From: Pseudomonadota bacterium | GTDB taxonomy: Bacteria > Pseudomonadota > Gammaproteobacteria > Burkholderiales > Burkholderiaceae_B | Direction: 5' to 3' | DNA length: 64,000 nt | NCBI GenBank assembly: GCA_023423975.1 | Contig: JAFAEO010000026.1 | Coordinates: forward strand, 1 to 64,000 | Part shown: positions 26,160 to 34,948 of the stretch, piece by piece | Numbering within the stretch: position 1 is the first letter of the stretch | Layout: each line of letters starts with the position of its first letter | The notes under the pieces: generated by a model | The model's database searches: none | What the model saw: the letters and a program-made list of their open reading frames with translations, nothing else | Told to the model about the DNA's origin: nothing | Position numbers and translations under genes: made by a program

Positions 26160-26954
26160 TTACCCCCGGCCCACAAATGGCATTTGGGTGGCCATGACCG
26201 TCATAAACTGAACATTGGCCTCTAGCGGGAGGCTGGCCATATGAACAATGGCGTTTGCTGCATGGACGACATCCATGCTGGGCTCAGGAGCGCGCTCGCC
26301 GTTTGCCTGCAGCACGCCCGTCGCCATGCCGGTTACCATTGCTGTCTGCGCGTTGCCGAAATCTACCTGGCATACCGCTATATCGTATTTCCGACCATCG
26401 AGCGCGCAGGCCTTTGTCAAACCGCTAACCGCGTGTTTGCTGGCGGTATAGTCGGCTGCATGCAATCTGGGTACATGCGCCGACAGCGAACCGTTATTGA
26501 TAATGCGACCGCCCCGTGGCGTTTGCGTGCTCATTTGTCGAAATGCGGCTTGCGTGCAAAGAAACGTGCCGGTGACATTCACGTCCAGTATCTTTTTCCA
26601 GTGCTCGTATTCCAGTTCTTCAACAGACTTTCCCGCAACGGCGAGCCCGGCATTGTTAAAGAGCATGTCAAGACGGCCAAAGGCACGCTGTGTTTCAGAA
26701 AAAAGCTGTTCAACGGACGCTGGCTGGGATACATCTGTCGGTATGGCGACACCGCGGACCCCTTGATCCGAAAAAAAAGGTTCGCAGTCGCGGATCGTTG
26801 TTTCGAGCGAGTCCTGGTGACGCCCGGCCAGGGCTACGCGCCATCCATCAGCTAACAATGCATGCACTGTTGCCCTGCCTATGCCGCTTCCTGCTCCGGT
26901 GACAATCGCGACCCGATTATGGGGAATGTCGCTAGCGTCCGGTTTGTCTCCCAT
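26160..26954 (-). CDS. Short-chain dehydrogenase/reductase
   Basis: A 264-residue classical SDR. Cofactor motif GAGSGIGRA at about residues 21-29, a following Arg in LAGRHQD suggesting NADP(H), the NNAG motif in MLFNNAGLAVAG (about 97-108), catalytic serine in IINNGSLSAHV and YTASK as the YxxxK motif. It lies between the iron alcohol dehydrogenase (68 bp upstream) and the MFS carrier (85 bp downstream), in one minus-strand unit. Substrate not deducible. Confidence 0.88.
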   Translation of the reverse strand: MGDKPDASDIPHNRVAIVTGAGSGIGRATVHALLADGWRVALAGRHQDSLETTIRDCEPFFSDQGVRGVAIPTDVSQPASVEQLFSETQRAFGRLDMLFNNAGLAVAGKSVEELEYEHWKKILDVNVTGTFLCTQAAFRQMSTQTPRGGRIINNGSLSAHVPRLHAADYTASKHAVSGLTKACALDGRKYDIAVCQVDFGNAQTAMVTGMATGVLQANGERAPEPSMDVVHAANAIVHMASLPLEANVQFMTVMATQMPFVGRG

Positions 26955-27022
26955 CTCTCCTGCTCCTTATGTGTTTTTTATGGTGTCACTGCGCATTGCA
27001 TTTATGCATATGCCCGGTGCTA

Positions 27023-28162
27023 CTACATTGACTGATTGAGCATCGCCAGGTAATCGTCCCTGCTCGCTTCACGCGGATTGGTTTTGTGGCTGTGATCGGC
27101 AAGTGCGCCGTCGATAATGTTTGGAAAAAGTTCCTCGGTCACGTCAAGTTGCGTGAGCGTGGTTGGCAATCCAAGCCGTTTGGTCATATTCAGAACTTCT
27201 TCGGCAACCAGGCTGCCGTTTGCAATTCCCATTGCAGCAGCGATGCGATCTAATTTTTTGTCCTGCAGCATCGTTTCTGCCGGCGCATTGAAGTTGATCA
27301 CCGAGGGTAGAAAAATAGCGTTTAAAGTTCCGTGATGTAGTCGGGGATTCAAGCCACCAAGTGAGTGGCTAAGACTATGTACGCAGCCCAGGCCTTTTTG
27401 AAACGCCAGTGCGCCTTGCATGCTTGCGCTCATCATGTTCAAGCGTGCATCCCGATCTTCTGGGTCGTTGGTGGCCTTTTCGATATGACGCCACGCTCTA
27501 TTCAAACCGTCCAGAGCGATACCGTCAGCAGGAGGATTAAAGAGGGGAGACATAAACGTCTCAAGGCAGTGTGCAATGGCGTCCATGCCAGTGGCAGCCG
27601 TCAGTTGTGCTGGCAGCTTCATTGTGAGCTCCGGGTCGCAGATTGCCGTCCTGGGAACAATGAAAGGCGAAATAATGCCCACTTTTCTGCCATCGTCCAG
27701 AATCAGGATCGCCCCTCTGCCCACTTCGCTGCCTGTGCCCGCCGTGGTTGGGATGGCGATCACCGGGGCGGCGGCCGATGTGATTTTGCTAAGTCCGCCT
27801 TCAATCACTGCAAAGGTCTTAAGTGGCCCTTCGTGCGTTGCGCATACCGCAACCCCCTTGGCCAGGTCGATTGAAGATCCGCCGCCGATCGCTATGATCC
27901 CGTCGCATTCATATTCGATATACATCGTCACAGCCTTGCGTACGGCCTTTTCATTTGGATTGGAAGGGGTCTCGTCAAAGACTGGTACCTTGTCCGAATG
28001 AGCCAGATGGCGCTTAGCGGCCTCCAGCAGGCCAGCAGATCGGATGCCCTGGTCGGTGACAACCATCGGACGCCTGATCCCGATGCGATCGCATTCCGTT
28101 TGTAATAAACGCACAGCGCCGAAGTCGAACTGGATATGAGTGAGATATTGTATGAGTGCCAT
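27023..28162 (-). CDS. Iron-containing alcohol dehydrogenase
   Basis: A 379-residue group III alcohol dehydrogenase. The NAD-binding segment has GGGSSIDLAKGVAV (about 96-109) and IPTTAGTGSEVGRGAI. Metal ligands are expected in MDAIAHCLE and in the histidine-rich HSLSHSLGGLN and LHHGTLNAI stretches. The family includes 4-hydroxybutyrate, 1,3-propanediol, lactaldehyde and maleylacetate enzymes, and this one cannot be placed further. The ATG at 28160-28162 gives the usual N-terminus; the longer frame adds an unsupported extension. It is first in the operon and divergent from a LysR gene 168 bp away, which probably controls it. Confidence 0.9.
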   Translation of the reverse strand: MALIQYLTHIQFDFGAVRLLQTECDRIGIRRPMVVTDQGIRSAGLLEAAKRHLAHSDKVPVFDETPSNPNEKAVRKAVTMYIEYECDGIIAIGGGSSIDLAKGVAVCATHEGPLKTFAVIEGGLSKITSAAAPVIAIPTTAGTGSEVGRGAILILDDGRKVGIISPFIVPRTAICDPELTMKLPAQLTAATGMDAIAHCLETFMSPLFNPPADGIALDGLNRAWRHIEKATNDPEDRDARLNMMSASMQGALAFQKGLGCVHSLSHSLGGLNPRLHHGTLNAIFLPSVINFNAPAETMLQDKKLDRIAAAMGIANGSLVAEEVLNMTKRLGLPTTLTQLDVTEELFPNIIDGALADHSHKTNPREASRDDYLAMLNQSM

Positions 28163-28329
28163 CTGAATTAATAAAAAGTTATAATGAAAATCAATATGGA
28201 CATATGTGTTTGTGTGACCATGCCCCCGTTTGTTCATTGTTTTATGTAGGTTTTTCGGCCATTGTATGTGTAATGTTGATATGCGATGTATTGAAAATTA
28301 GTCATACAGATATAACTTTTAGCTAACTC

Positions 28330-29250
28330 ATGACACCAACTTTGTCCTCTATTGCATCCAGGCTGCATGTCAGGCACCTTCGCTTGTTGATTGCCATTTC
28401 CGAACATGGTTCGTTGCTGGGGGCGGCAAATGAGGTGGCAATCAGCCAACCAGGCGCGAGCAAGGCGCTTCACGAAATTGAAACGACATTTGGTGCTGCG
28501 CTTTTCAATAGAACCAACCGTGGTCTGGAGGCCAATGATTTAGGCTTATGCGTATTGAAGTACGCCCGTATGATCTATACCGATCTTGGTCATTTGCGAA
28601 ACGAACTGGATGCAATTCAGAAAGGAGATGTCGGCAGGGTTGCTGTCGGGTGCATCATGGGGGCAGTTCCGTTGCTTACTGATGCCGTTGCCGATCTCAT
28701 GCAAACCCACCCGGGCATGTCAGTAGAGATTGTTGAGGATACCAGTGCCGAGCTTCTGAGCTTGATCGATTCCGGCCGGCTTGATATGGCGATATGTCGC
28801 ACGTCGGTTAGCAAAACACCGGACATTTATGAGAGCGAGCATCTGCAGCCGGAAGAATTAAGCGTTGTTGCCAACTGTGATAATCCGTTTGCGCGCAGTG
28901 ATTGTCTGACGCTTGAAGAGCTGGCGCAATGTAAGTGGATTGTGTACCGTGCGAATATGCCCATGCGACTCTTGCTTGAGCGCGAATTTTACAATGCGGG
29001 GATTCGTTTCCCTGCAAATTTGCTGGAAACAACTTCCCCATTTGCAACTTTAGCTTTATTGATGAGAAATCCGTCTTTTGTCGCGCTGGCGTCCACGGAT
29101 GTCGCTTCATTTTTTGCGCGCAATAATCTGGTCAGGGTGCTGCCGTTTGAGTTCACGTTACGCAGTGAACCTTATGAGCTGGCTTATCGACGGGGCGCAT
29201 TGTTGTCTATTGGTGCAAAGTTAATGAGAAATTGCCTGCTGCCCCAATAA
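28330..29250 (+). CDS. LysR-family regulator divergent from the iron alcohol dehydrogenase operon
   Basis: A 306-residue LysR regulator. The helix-turn-helix includes HLRLLIAISEHGSLLGAANE and AISQPGASKALHEIE. The effector domain carries GRLDMAICR and a hydrophobic end LSIGAKLMRNCLL. The sequence resembles the GbpR/PcaQ-like branch that controls sugar-acid and aromatic catabolism. Transcribed away from the operon at 28162-24728, it is its probable activator. No convincing T-N11-A dyad was found in the 167-bp gap. Confidence 0.9.
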   Translation: MTPTLSSIASRLHVRHLRLLIAISEHGSLLGAANEVAISQPGASKALHEIETTFGAALFNRTNRGLEANDLGLCVLKYARMIYTDLGHLRNELDAIQKGDVGRVAVGCIMGAVPLLTDAVADLMQTHPGMSVEIVEDTSAELLSLIDSGRLDMAICRTSVSKTPDIYESEHLQPEELSVVANCDNPFARSDCLTLEELAQCKWIVYRANMPMRLLLEREFYNAGIRFPANLLETTSPFATLALLMRNPSFVALASTDVASFFARNNLVRVLPFEFTLRSEPYELAYRRGALLSIGAKLMRNCLLPQ

Positions 29251-29293
29251 GCAAGCACTTTCGTACGTTTACTAGGCATACCATTTAGCCTGG

Positions 29294-30184
29294 CTAGCCA
29301 AGTGTCGCTGGCTCCGGTGTCTGCTCGAAACATGCGATCAGCAATTCGGTCAGAACCCGCACCTTTTTTTCCGGATGTCGCCCTGGCGGGCGGATGACAT
29401 ATGCTGCCGCAGGTGGGGGTGGGTAACGTGTCATGACCGGCACCAGCGCACCGCTGGCCACGTGTTCATGGGTGACGGCATCGGGGATCCAGGCAATACC
29501 CAGCCCCGCAAGTGCAGCGGCGGCCAGGGCGGTAGCGTTGTCTGCCTTGAAGCGCCCTTGCGGACGAGTCGTGATGATTTTGTCGCCATCCAGAAACTGC
29601 CAGGTTTCCGTGCCCTGCATAAGACCCTGATGGCTGATCAGGTCATCAGGCGTTTCAGGCGAACCGTGCGCTTTGATATAGTCCGGGCTCGCCACCAACT
29701 TTCCATGGATTGAACCGATACGTCTTGCGATCAGGTCTGAGTCCTGAAGGTAGCCGATACGAATCGCGCAATCAAAACCTTCTGACACTAGATCGACGAA
29801 GCGATCACTATAGGATGCATGCACGTGAAGCTGAGGATGCAGTTGCGCCATGCGCGCAAGCACGGGCGCCAGGTGAGTGGAGCCAAAAGAGATGGGCACT
29901 GCCACGCGCAAGCGGCCGCAAAGCTCACCGGCAGGCAGAATCGTTTCCCGGGCTACGTCAATCTCGGCACACGCTCTGGCGGCATAGTCGCGGAAGGTGG
30001 CGCCGGCTTCCGTGAGCGCCGCGCCGCGTGTGGTTCGCGCCAGAAGCAGTACGCCCAGGTCCTCCTCAAGCCGCAAGAGCCGCCGGCTGACAATTGACTT
30101 GGACACACCGAGCCGGCGCGCAGCGGGCGAAACTCCTCCGGCATCAGCAATTTCAACAAATGTTCGCAGCTCTTCGATGTCCAC
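29294..30184 (-). CDS. LysR-family regulator divergent from isochorismatase-type gene
   Basis: About 296 residues. The helix-turn-helix covers DIEELRTFVEIADAGGVSPA and ARRLGVSKSIVSRRLLRLEE. The effector domain has GFDCAIRIGYLQDSDLIARR and LAALAGLGIAWIPDAV-like segments of the CrgA branch. The GTG at 30182-30184 is preferred because AGAGGA lies 9 nt upstream. The GTG at 30220 would add 12 residues but overlaps a dyad (30204-30218) better read as an operator. Divergent from the isochorismatase-family gene at 30329, which it probably regulates. Confidence 0.88.
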   Translation of the reverse strand: MDIEELRTFVEIADAGGVSPAARRLGVSKSIVSRRLLRLEEDLGVLLLARTTRGAALTEAGATFRDYAARACAEIDVARETILPAGELCGRLRVAVPISFGSTHLAPVLARMAQLHPQLHVHASYSDRFVDLVSEGFDCAIRIGYLQDSDLIARRIGSIHGKLVASPDYIKAHGSPETPDDLISHQGLMQGTETWQFLDGDKIITTRPQGRFKADNATALAAAALAGLGIAWIPDAVTHEHVASGALVPVMTRYPPPPAAAYVIRPPGRHPEKKVRVLTELLIACFEQTPEPATLG

Positions 30185-30203
30185 TTGTGGTGTTCCTCTT
30201 TTC

Positions 30204-30218
30204 GCGACACGGTGTCGC
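30204..30218. promoter_or_regulatory. Dyad between LysR and isochorismatase-type genes
   Basis: GCGACAC (30204-30210), G, GTGTCGC (30212-30218): perfect 7-bp arms. It is 20 bp upstream of the preferred LysR start and fits an autoregulatory site. Confidence 0.5.
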
Positions 30219-30328
30219 ACAAAGTAAGACTACCGTATCTGCAACAGGAATGCCAGAATTGACCCAGGTAGCGTCACAGCCGATGCCTGCCTTCTCACAA
30301 ATTTAACTTCATACACAAGGATAGATTC

Positions 30329-30982
30329 ATGACATTTCGTAATGGCCTTGCCTCTCTGCTTCGTCCCGAAGACTCGGTACTTGTTCTGATTGACCATCAG
30401 CCTTATCAGCTCACCAACCTGAACAGCCACGAACCGCAAATGGTGGTCAATAATGCGACGGCGCTCGCAAAGACGGCTAAAGCATTCGGCGTTCCCACCA
30501 TACTGACGAGCGTGATCGCAGATCGTGGTGGCCTTATTTTTCCGCAAATCACAGATGTGTTTCCAGGTCAGGAGGTAATTGACCGTACGTTCATCAACAC
30601 CTGGGAGGATAAAAAAGTGGTCGACGCTGTGGCTGGGACGGGTCGCAAGCAACTGATCATAGCCGGTCTGTGGACTGAAATCTGCGTGGCGATGCCGGCA
30701 ATCCAGGCCGCGGGCGAAGGCTGGGATGTCACGGTTGTGACCGACGCTTCCGGCGGCGTTTCGGTTGAGGCGCATGAAGTCGCGATTCAGCGCATGGTCG
30801 CAGGCGGCGTGAACATGATGACCTGGCTGGCAGTCGCCTCCGAATGGCAGCGTGACTGGGCTCGCACCGAGCACGCCGCTGAGCTGAGCGACGTGCTGGT
30901 TCAGCATGCTGCCGGTAGCGGCATTGCATTTTTGTGGGAGCAGCAATTGCTCAGTACGCCTGTACCGAAGGGGGCCGGCTGA
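30329..30982 (+). CDS. Isochorismatase-family hydrolase (YcaC-like)
   Basis: A 217-residue cysteine hydrolase of the isochorismatase superfamily. The catalytic aspartate is D22 in LVLIDHQP, and the nucleophilic cysteine is C119 in GLWTEICVAMPA, followed by the family's cis-peptide region. The layout is closest to YcaC-type enzymes, whose natural substrates are mostly unknown. Preceded by an 'AAGGATAG' ribosome binding site and divergent from a LysR regulator with a dyad between. It stands alone on its strand. Confidence 0.88.
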   Translation: MTFRNGLASLLRPEDSVLVLIDHQPYQLTNLNSHEPQMVVNNATALAKTAKAFGVPTILTSVIADRGGLIFPQITDVFPGQEVIDRTFINTWEDKKVVDAVAGTGRKQLIIAGLWTEICVAMPAIQAAGEGWDVTVVTDASGGVSVEAHEVAIQRMVAGGVNMMTWLAVASEWQRDWARTEHAAELSDVLVQHAAGSGIAFLWEQQLLSTPVPKGAG

Positions 30983-31122
30983 TTTTTGGGGCGCAGCTCA
31001 GCATGATCGGTGCGTTGTAAAGAAGAGCAAGTCGGCTAGTAATTCCAGCCGGCTGGCCATGCCAATGAGGGTTGATTGCTAGAAATGAGCCCTGGCAAGA
31101 ACGCTATGCAGTCCGCCAAAGC

Positions 31123-31593
31123 TCATTTCGTAGTTTCTATAAAGGTCGCAAGCTGGTCGATCGTGGCGCCCCAGCCCTCGTGAAACCCCATCTCTTCATG
31201 CTTGCTGCTGTCAGCTGCATTCCTGTGTAGCACACGCGCCGAATACCGGGTGCCCTGTCCTTCTGCTTCGAAGGTGATAATCGCCGTCAGTGCGAGCCAG
31301 GGTTCGATGGGTTGCCAGCCATCGGCCAGAACCGTGGTGAAGACAAGCCGCTTTTCGGGAATGATGTCCAGAAAACAGCCATTGATGTGCGGTTTGAATT
31401 TATCATCGTCTTCACGCATCTTTGTTTCAAAGCCACCACCGGGTCGCAAGTCCAGTTGTATGACTCTGCATTCTATGGGAGCGGGTATCCACCATTTTTC
31501 CAGTTGCTCGGCTGTGCTCCATGCTGTCCACACGCGGGAAGGAGATGCGTTGATATAGCGGGAGATAGTAAGTTGGGAATTATCATTTGTCAT
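31123..31593 (-). CDS. SRPBCC-family protein (AHSA1-like)
   Basis: A 156-residue protein with the START/AHSA1-type beginning ISRYINASPSRVWTAWSTAE and LEKWWIPAPIECRVIQLDLR, a PGGGF turn, and the C-terminal helix HEGWGATIDQLATFIE. This helix-grip fold binds hydrophobic ligands; bacterial members are often encoded beside ArsR-type regulators, but none is adjacent here. Function unknown. It is followed on the same strand by nothing close, and the upstream glutathione transferase is 194 bp away. Confidence 0.88.
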   Translation of the reverse strand: MTNDNSQLTISRYINASPSRVWTAWSTAEQLEKWWIPAPIECRVIQLDLRPGGGFETKMREDDDKFKPHINGCFLDIIPEKRLVFTTVLADGWQPIEPWLALTAIITFEAEGQGTRYSARVLHRNAADSSKHEEMGFHEGWGATIDQLATFIETTK

Positions 31594-31787
31594 TTACGTC
31601 GCCTTGTGTCATGTGCATTGCGGTTTTGAAGCAGCTTTCCTTTCCTTGTACATCAAAATCAAGCGACGTCCAACCGGTTTGCAGCAGCTGCCGCGTCAGA
31701 AACCCGTTTGATGCGTGTAATACGGACAGCGTATAAGATCTGCTGCTTCAAGAGACGCAGGTTTGTCGACATGCGCTGGGCTGGCGT

Positions 31788-32483
31788 CTATGCTGCCGTC
31801 ACTTCCAGTCCACGTTGCACTGCCGGGCGTGCAAGGCCGCGGTCAAGCCACGCTTGCACATGCGCAAAACGGTCGAAGCCGACGAGCTCGCGCGCCTCGT
31901 AAAAGCCGATAAGATTGCGCACCCAGCCGAGCAGCGAAATATCGGCAATGCTGTAATCTGCGCCCATCACCCAGTCGTGGCCAGACAGCCTTTGGTCCAG
32001 CACACCGAGCAACCGCGCCGATTCGGTAACATAGCGTGTCAGCGGGCGTTTGTCCTCGTATTCTTTACCGGCAAATTTATGGAAAAAGCCGAGTTGGCCG
32101 AACATGGGTCCCACGCCGCCCATTTGCCACATCAGCCACTGGATCGTTTCGTAACGGGCGGCGGGATCAGCCGGGATAAATTGTCCCGTCTTGTCGGCAA
32201 GGTAGAGCAGGATCGCACCTGATTCGAATAGTGCTAGCGGCTTGCCGTCAGGTCCGTTGGGATCATAGATCGCGGGAATCTTGCCATTGGGGTTAAGCGC
32301 CAGAAATGCAGGATCGTGGCTTTCGTTTGCAGAAATATCGATCCGGTGCGGCTCGTAGGCCAGTCCCGTTTCTTCAAGCATGATGCCGACCTTCACGCCA
32401 TTGGGCGTTGGGGTGGAAAAAAGTTGCAGTCGATCGGGGTGTTGCGCCGGCCAGCGCGTAAAAATGGGATGCGTGAGTGTCAT
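31788..32483 (-). CDS. Glutathione S-transferase family protein (Nu-like)
   Basis: A 231-residue glutathione transferase. The thioredoxin-like half shows LFSTPTPNGVKVGIMLEETG with the TPNG motif of Nu-class and Ure2p-like enzymes, and NPNGKIPAIYDPNGPDGKPL with the cis-proline. ALFESGAILLYLADKTG supplies the ES motif. The C-terminal half has GADYSIADISLLGWV. Nu-class enzymes reduce organic hydroperoxides and disulfides with glutathione; that role here is an inference. It differs clearly from the transferase at 7796. Confidence 0.9.
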   Translation of the reverse strand: MTLTHPIFTRWPAQHPDRLQLFSTPTPNGVKVGIMLEETGLAYEPHRIDISANESHDPAFLALNPNGKIPAIYDPNGPDGKPLALFESGAILLYLADKTGQFIPADPAARYETIQWLMWQMGGVGPMFGQLGFFHKFAGKEYEDKRPLTRYVTESARLLGVLDQRLSGHDWVMGADYSIADISLLGWVRNLIGFYEARELVGFDRFAHVQAWLDRGLARPAVQRGLEVTAA

Positions 32484-33101
32484 TTTTTTCCTTTGGTTGA
32501 TCTCAACTGTAATCTTAAATCAAATGATCAGTTGTTTTGTCATTCGACCGCCTGCGCTGGGAGCGTTTGCCTGATGCACGGTGGCATGCAGCGAAAACCC
32601 GTCTGTACAGGGAATCAGTACCTGAGCGCTTGTTACCGCGGATTCTGCTGCAGCTACGTATGTTGTATGCCTGATTTGGACTGGTTATGGAACTACGTTA
32701 TCCAACGCATGGGATAGGCATTTCTAGTGTCATTAGCGAGGTAGTTTTGCATGCCGCCGAGTGTCCGTCAAGGCGCAAGAGCGAGACGTTTCTGGGCGTA
32801 CCTGAATCTGATGATCCCCTGGATAGCAGGCCAGGCGGTGGGCGCTGGCTACCCTCTCACGGTCAACATGGGTTCGTCATCTGCGCCTGTTTGGGCCAAA
32901 TGACTGGCGCAAGGGCGTCCGCACCGGTGATGGCGCCCCATTTTCGACCCTCTGCTGCTACAATTGCACCTTCCTTTCGCCGTTTCCGCCGTCTTGCCAT
33001 CAGGTAAGCTGCCCGTCCGGCTCATCGCCCCGTCATCCTTGATCAAATCCCGGTCAGTCTCGGCTGGGGTTTTTGTTCCCGAAAATGAAGACCTACCCTC
33101 A
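32484..33101. other. 618-bp gap upstream of the ABC-F gene
   Basis: No convincing gene was found. Plus-strand frames (for example near 32687-33007) lack family similarity and have unusual composition. The promoter of the ABC-F gene should lie near its end. No leader peptide or attenuator typical of antibiotic-inducible ABC-F genes was recognised. Confidence 0.45.
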
Positions 33102-34775
33102 ATGATTATTCTCAAGAACGTGACCTTGCGTCGCGGCAGCAAAGTATTGCTCGATAAAACTTCTGTCACACTCAATCCCGGGGAAAAGGTGGGTTTGGTC
33201 GGCCGCAACGGCGCGGGCAAGTCTTCATTATTCGCGGTGCTAAACGGCACTCTTCACGAGGATGGGGGCGAGTTTTCCATTCCATCGCAGTGGCGTATGT
33301 CACAAGTGGCGCAGGACATGCCGGAAACCGAGCAGAGCGCAACGGACTTTGTGGTAGAGGGCGACACGATCCTGCTGGCCGCGCAAAACGAAGTTGCGGC
33401 ATCCGAAGCCAGCGATGATGGCATGCGCATGGCGCACGCTTATATGGCCTTGCACGACGCAGGTGCCCACGATGCTGCTGCCCGTGCGCAGGCGCTTATT
33501 CTGGGTCTGGGCTTTAGCGTAGCCGAACTTGACCGACCGGTAAACAGTTTTTCGGGCGGCTGGCGCATGCGCCTGCAATTGGCGCGGGCGCTCATGTGCC
33601 CGTCGGACCTGCTATTGCTTGATGAGCCGACCAATCACCTGGATCTGGACGCTCTCGTATGGCTGGAAGCCTGGCTCAAAAACTATGCCGGTACCATGGT
33701 TGTGATCAGCCATGACCGTGAATTTCTGGATGCAATCACCAACGTGACGCTGCATATCGACAATGGCACACTGGTGCGCTACGGCGGCAATTACAGCAAG
33801 TTTGAAGACATGCGTGCCGAACAAATGCTGCTGCAACAGGCGGCGCACGCCAAGCAACAGGAAAAAGTTGCGCATCTGCAAAAATTCATTGACCGCTTCA
33901 AGGCGAAAGCCAGCAAGGCCAAGCAGGCGCAAAGCCGCGTCAAGGCACTTGAACGTATGGAAAAAATTGCACCCGTATTGGCTGACGCCGAGTTTCAGTT
34001 CGAGTTTAAAGAACCGCTTAGCATGCCCAACCCCATGCTGGCAATGACCGATGGCAGCTTTGGCTACCCTGTGCCGGAAGATGCACCGGCCGGTGCTGCG
34101 CCTACAGTCATTGTGCAGAATGTCAATCGTACAGTCCTGGCCGGACAGCGTATCGGCATTCTTGGCGCCAATGGACAAGGCAAGTCCACGCTGGTCAAAA
34201 CCATAGCCGGTGCCCTGGCGCCGATCGCCGGCGAGATCATCCCGGGCAAAGGGCTGAATATCGGCTACTTTTCGCAGCAGGAACTGGATGTCTTGCGACC
34301 GGCCGAGACCCCGCTTGAACATATGATACGCCTGGTGCGCGACACGCCGGCCAGCATGCGCCCCAGCGCCATGGATTGCCGTGAACAGGGGCTGCGCAAC
34401 TTCCTGGGCACCTTTAATTTCAGTGGTGATATGGTCAAGCAGTCTGTCGGCAGCATGAGTGGCGGGGAAAAGGCGCGCCTGGTGTTGTGCATGATTGTCT
34501 GGCAGCGTCCTAATTTTCTGCTGCTGGATGAACCGACCAACCACCTGGATCTGGCGACACGCGAAGCCCTGAGCGTCGCGCTGAACGAGTTCGAAGGATC
34601 GGCGATGCTGGTCAGCCACGACCGCGCGTTGCTGCGTTCGGTCTGCGACGAATTCTGGCTGGTGTCGCGCGGCGGCATGACAGATTTTGACGGCGACCTG
34701 GACGATTACCAGGTATATCTGCTGGAAGAGGCCAAGCGTCAGCGGGAAGCGGCAAGCGGCAGAAAGGTTGCTTGA
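33102..34775 (+). CDS. ABC-F family ATPase (YheS/Uup-like)
   Basis: A 557-residue protein with two ATP-binding cassettes and no membrane segment. First domain: Walker A GRNGAGKSS (34-42), signature SFSGGWRMRLQLA, Walker B LLLDEPTNHLDLD. Second domain: GANGQGKST, SVGSMSGGEKARLVL and LLLDEPTNHLDLA. The interdomain linker (about 240-310) is the charged helical hairpin that reaches the peptidyl-transferase centre in ABC-F proteins. These rescue or tune translating ribosomes. The ATG at 33102 starts exactly at the first cassette; longer upstream reading is not needed. It is a single-gene unit. Confidence 0.93.
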   Translation: MIILKNVTLRRGSKVLLDKTSVTLNPGEKVGLVGRNGAGKSSLFAVLNGTLHEDGGEFSIPSQWRMSQVAQDMPETEQSATDFVVEGDTILLAAQNEVAASEASDDGMRMAHAYMALHDAGAHDAAARAQALILGLGFSVAELDRPVNSFSGGWRMRLQLARALMCPSDLLLLDEPTNHLDLDALVWLEAWLKNYAGTMVVISHDREFLDAITNVTLHIDNGTLVRYGGNYSKFEDMRAEQMLLQQAAHAKQQEKVAHLQKFIDRFKAKASKAKQAQSRVKALERMEKIAPVLADAEFQFEFKEPLSMPNPMLAMTDGSFGYPVPEDAPAGAAPTVIVQNVNRTVLAGQRIGILGANGQGKSTLVKTIAGALAPIAGEIIPGKGLNIGYFSQQELDVLRPAETPLEHMIRLVRDTPASMRPSAMDCREQGLRNFLGTFNFSGDMVKQSVGSMSGGEKARLVLCMIVWQRPNFLLLDEPTNHLDLATREALSVALNEFEGSAMLVSHDRALLRSVCDEFWLVSRGGMTDFDGDLDDYQVYLLEEAKRQREAASGRKVA

Positions 34776-34948
34776 GTGATAAGGTGCGGGGGTGCAAGCT
34801 ACGGGATAATTAAAGACGGTTGTGATTAAAGCAAGCAAGAAAAGCAATGGATTGGCTGCGCACCAGCGCATCGCCTAATTAGACGTTAAACTAACCAGAC
34901 TTGCACCGCGCCAGTCCAGCCAATCTCATTCATTGTGAAACCCGACAC

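Noticed and set aside
32687..33007. Plus-strand frame of 106 codons upstream of the ABC-F gene
   Set aside because: No similarity, odd composition, no ribosome binding site.
33612..34871. Minus-strand frame of 419 codons antisense to the ABC-F ATPase gene
   Set aside because: Long only because the ABC-F gene has few antisense stops; no domain or start signal.
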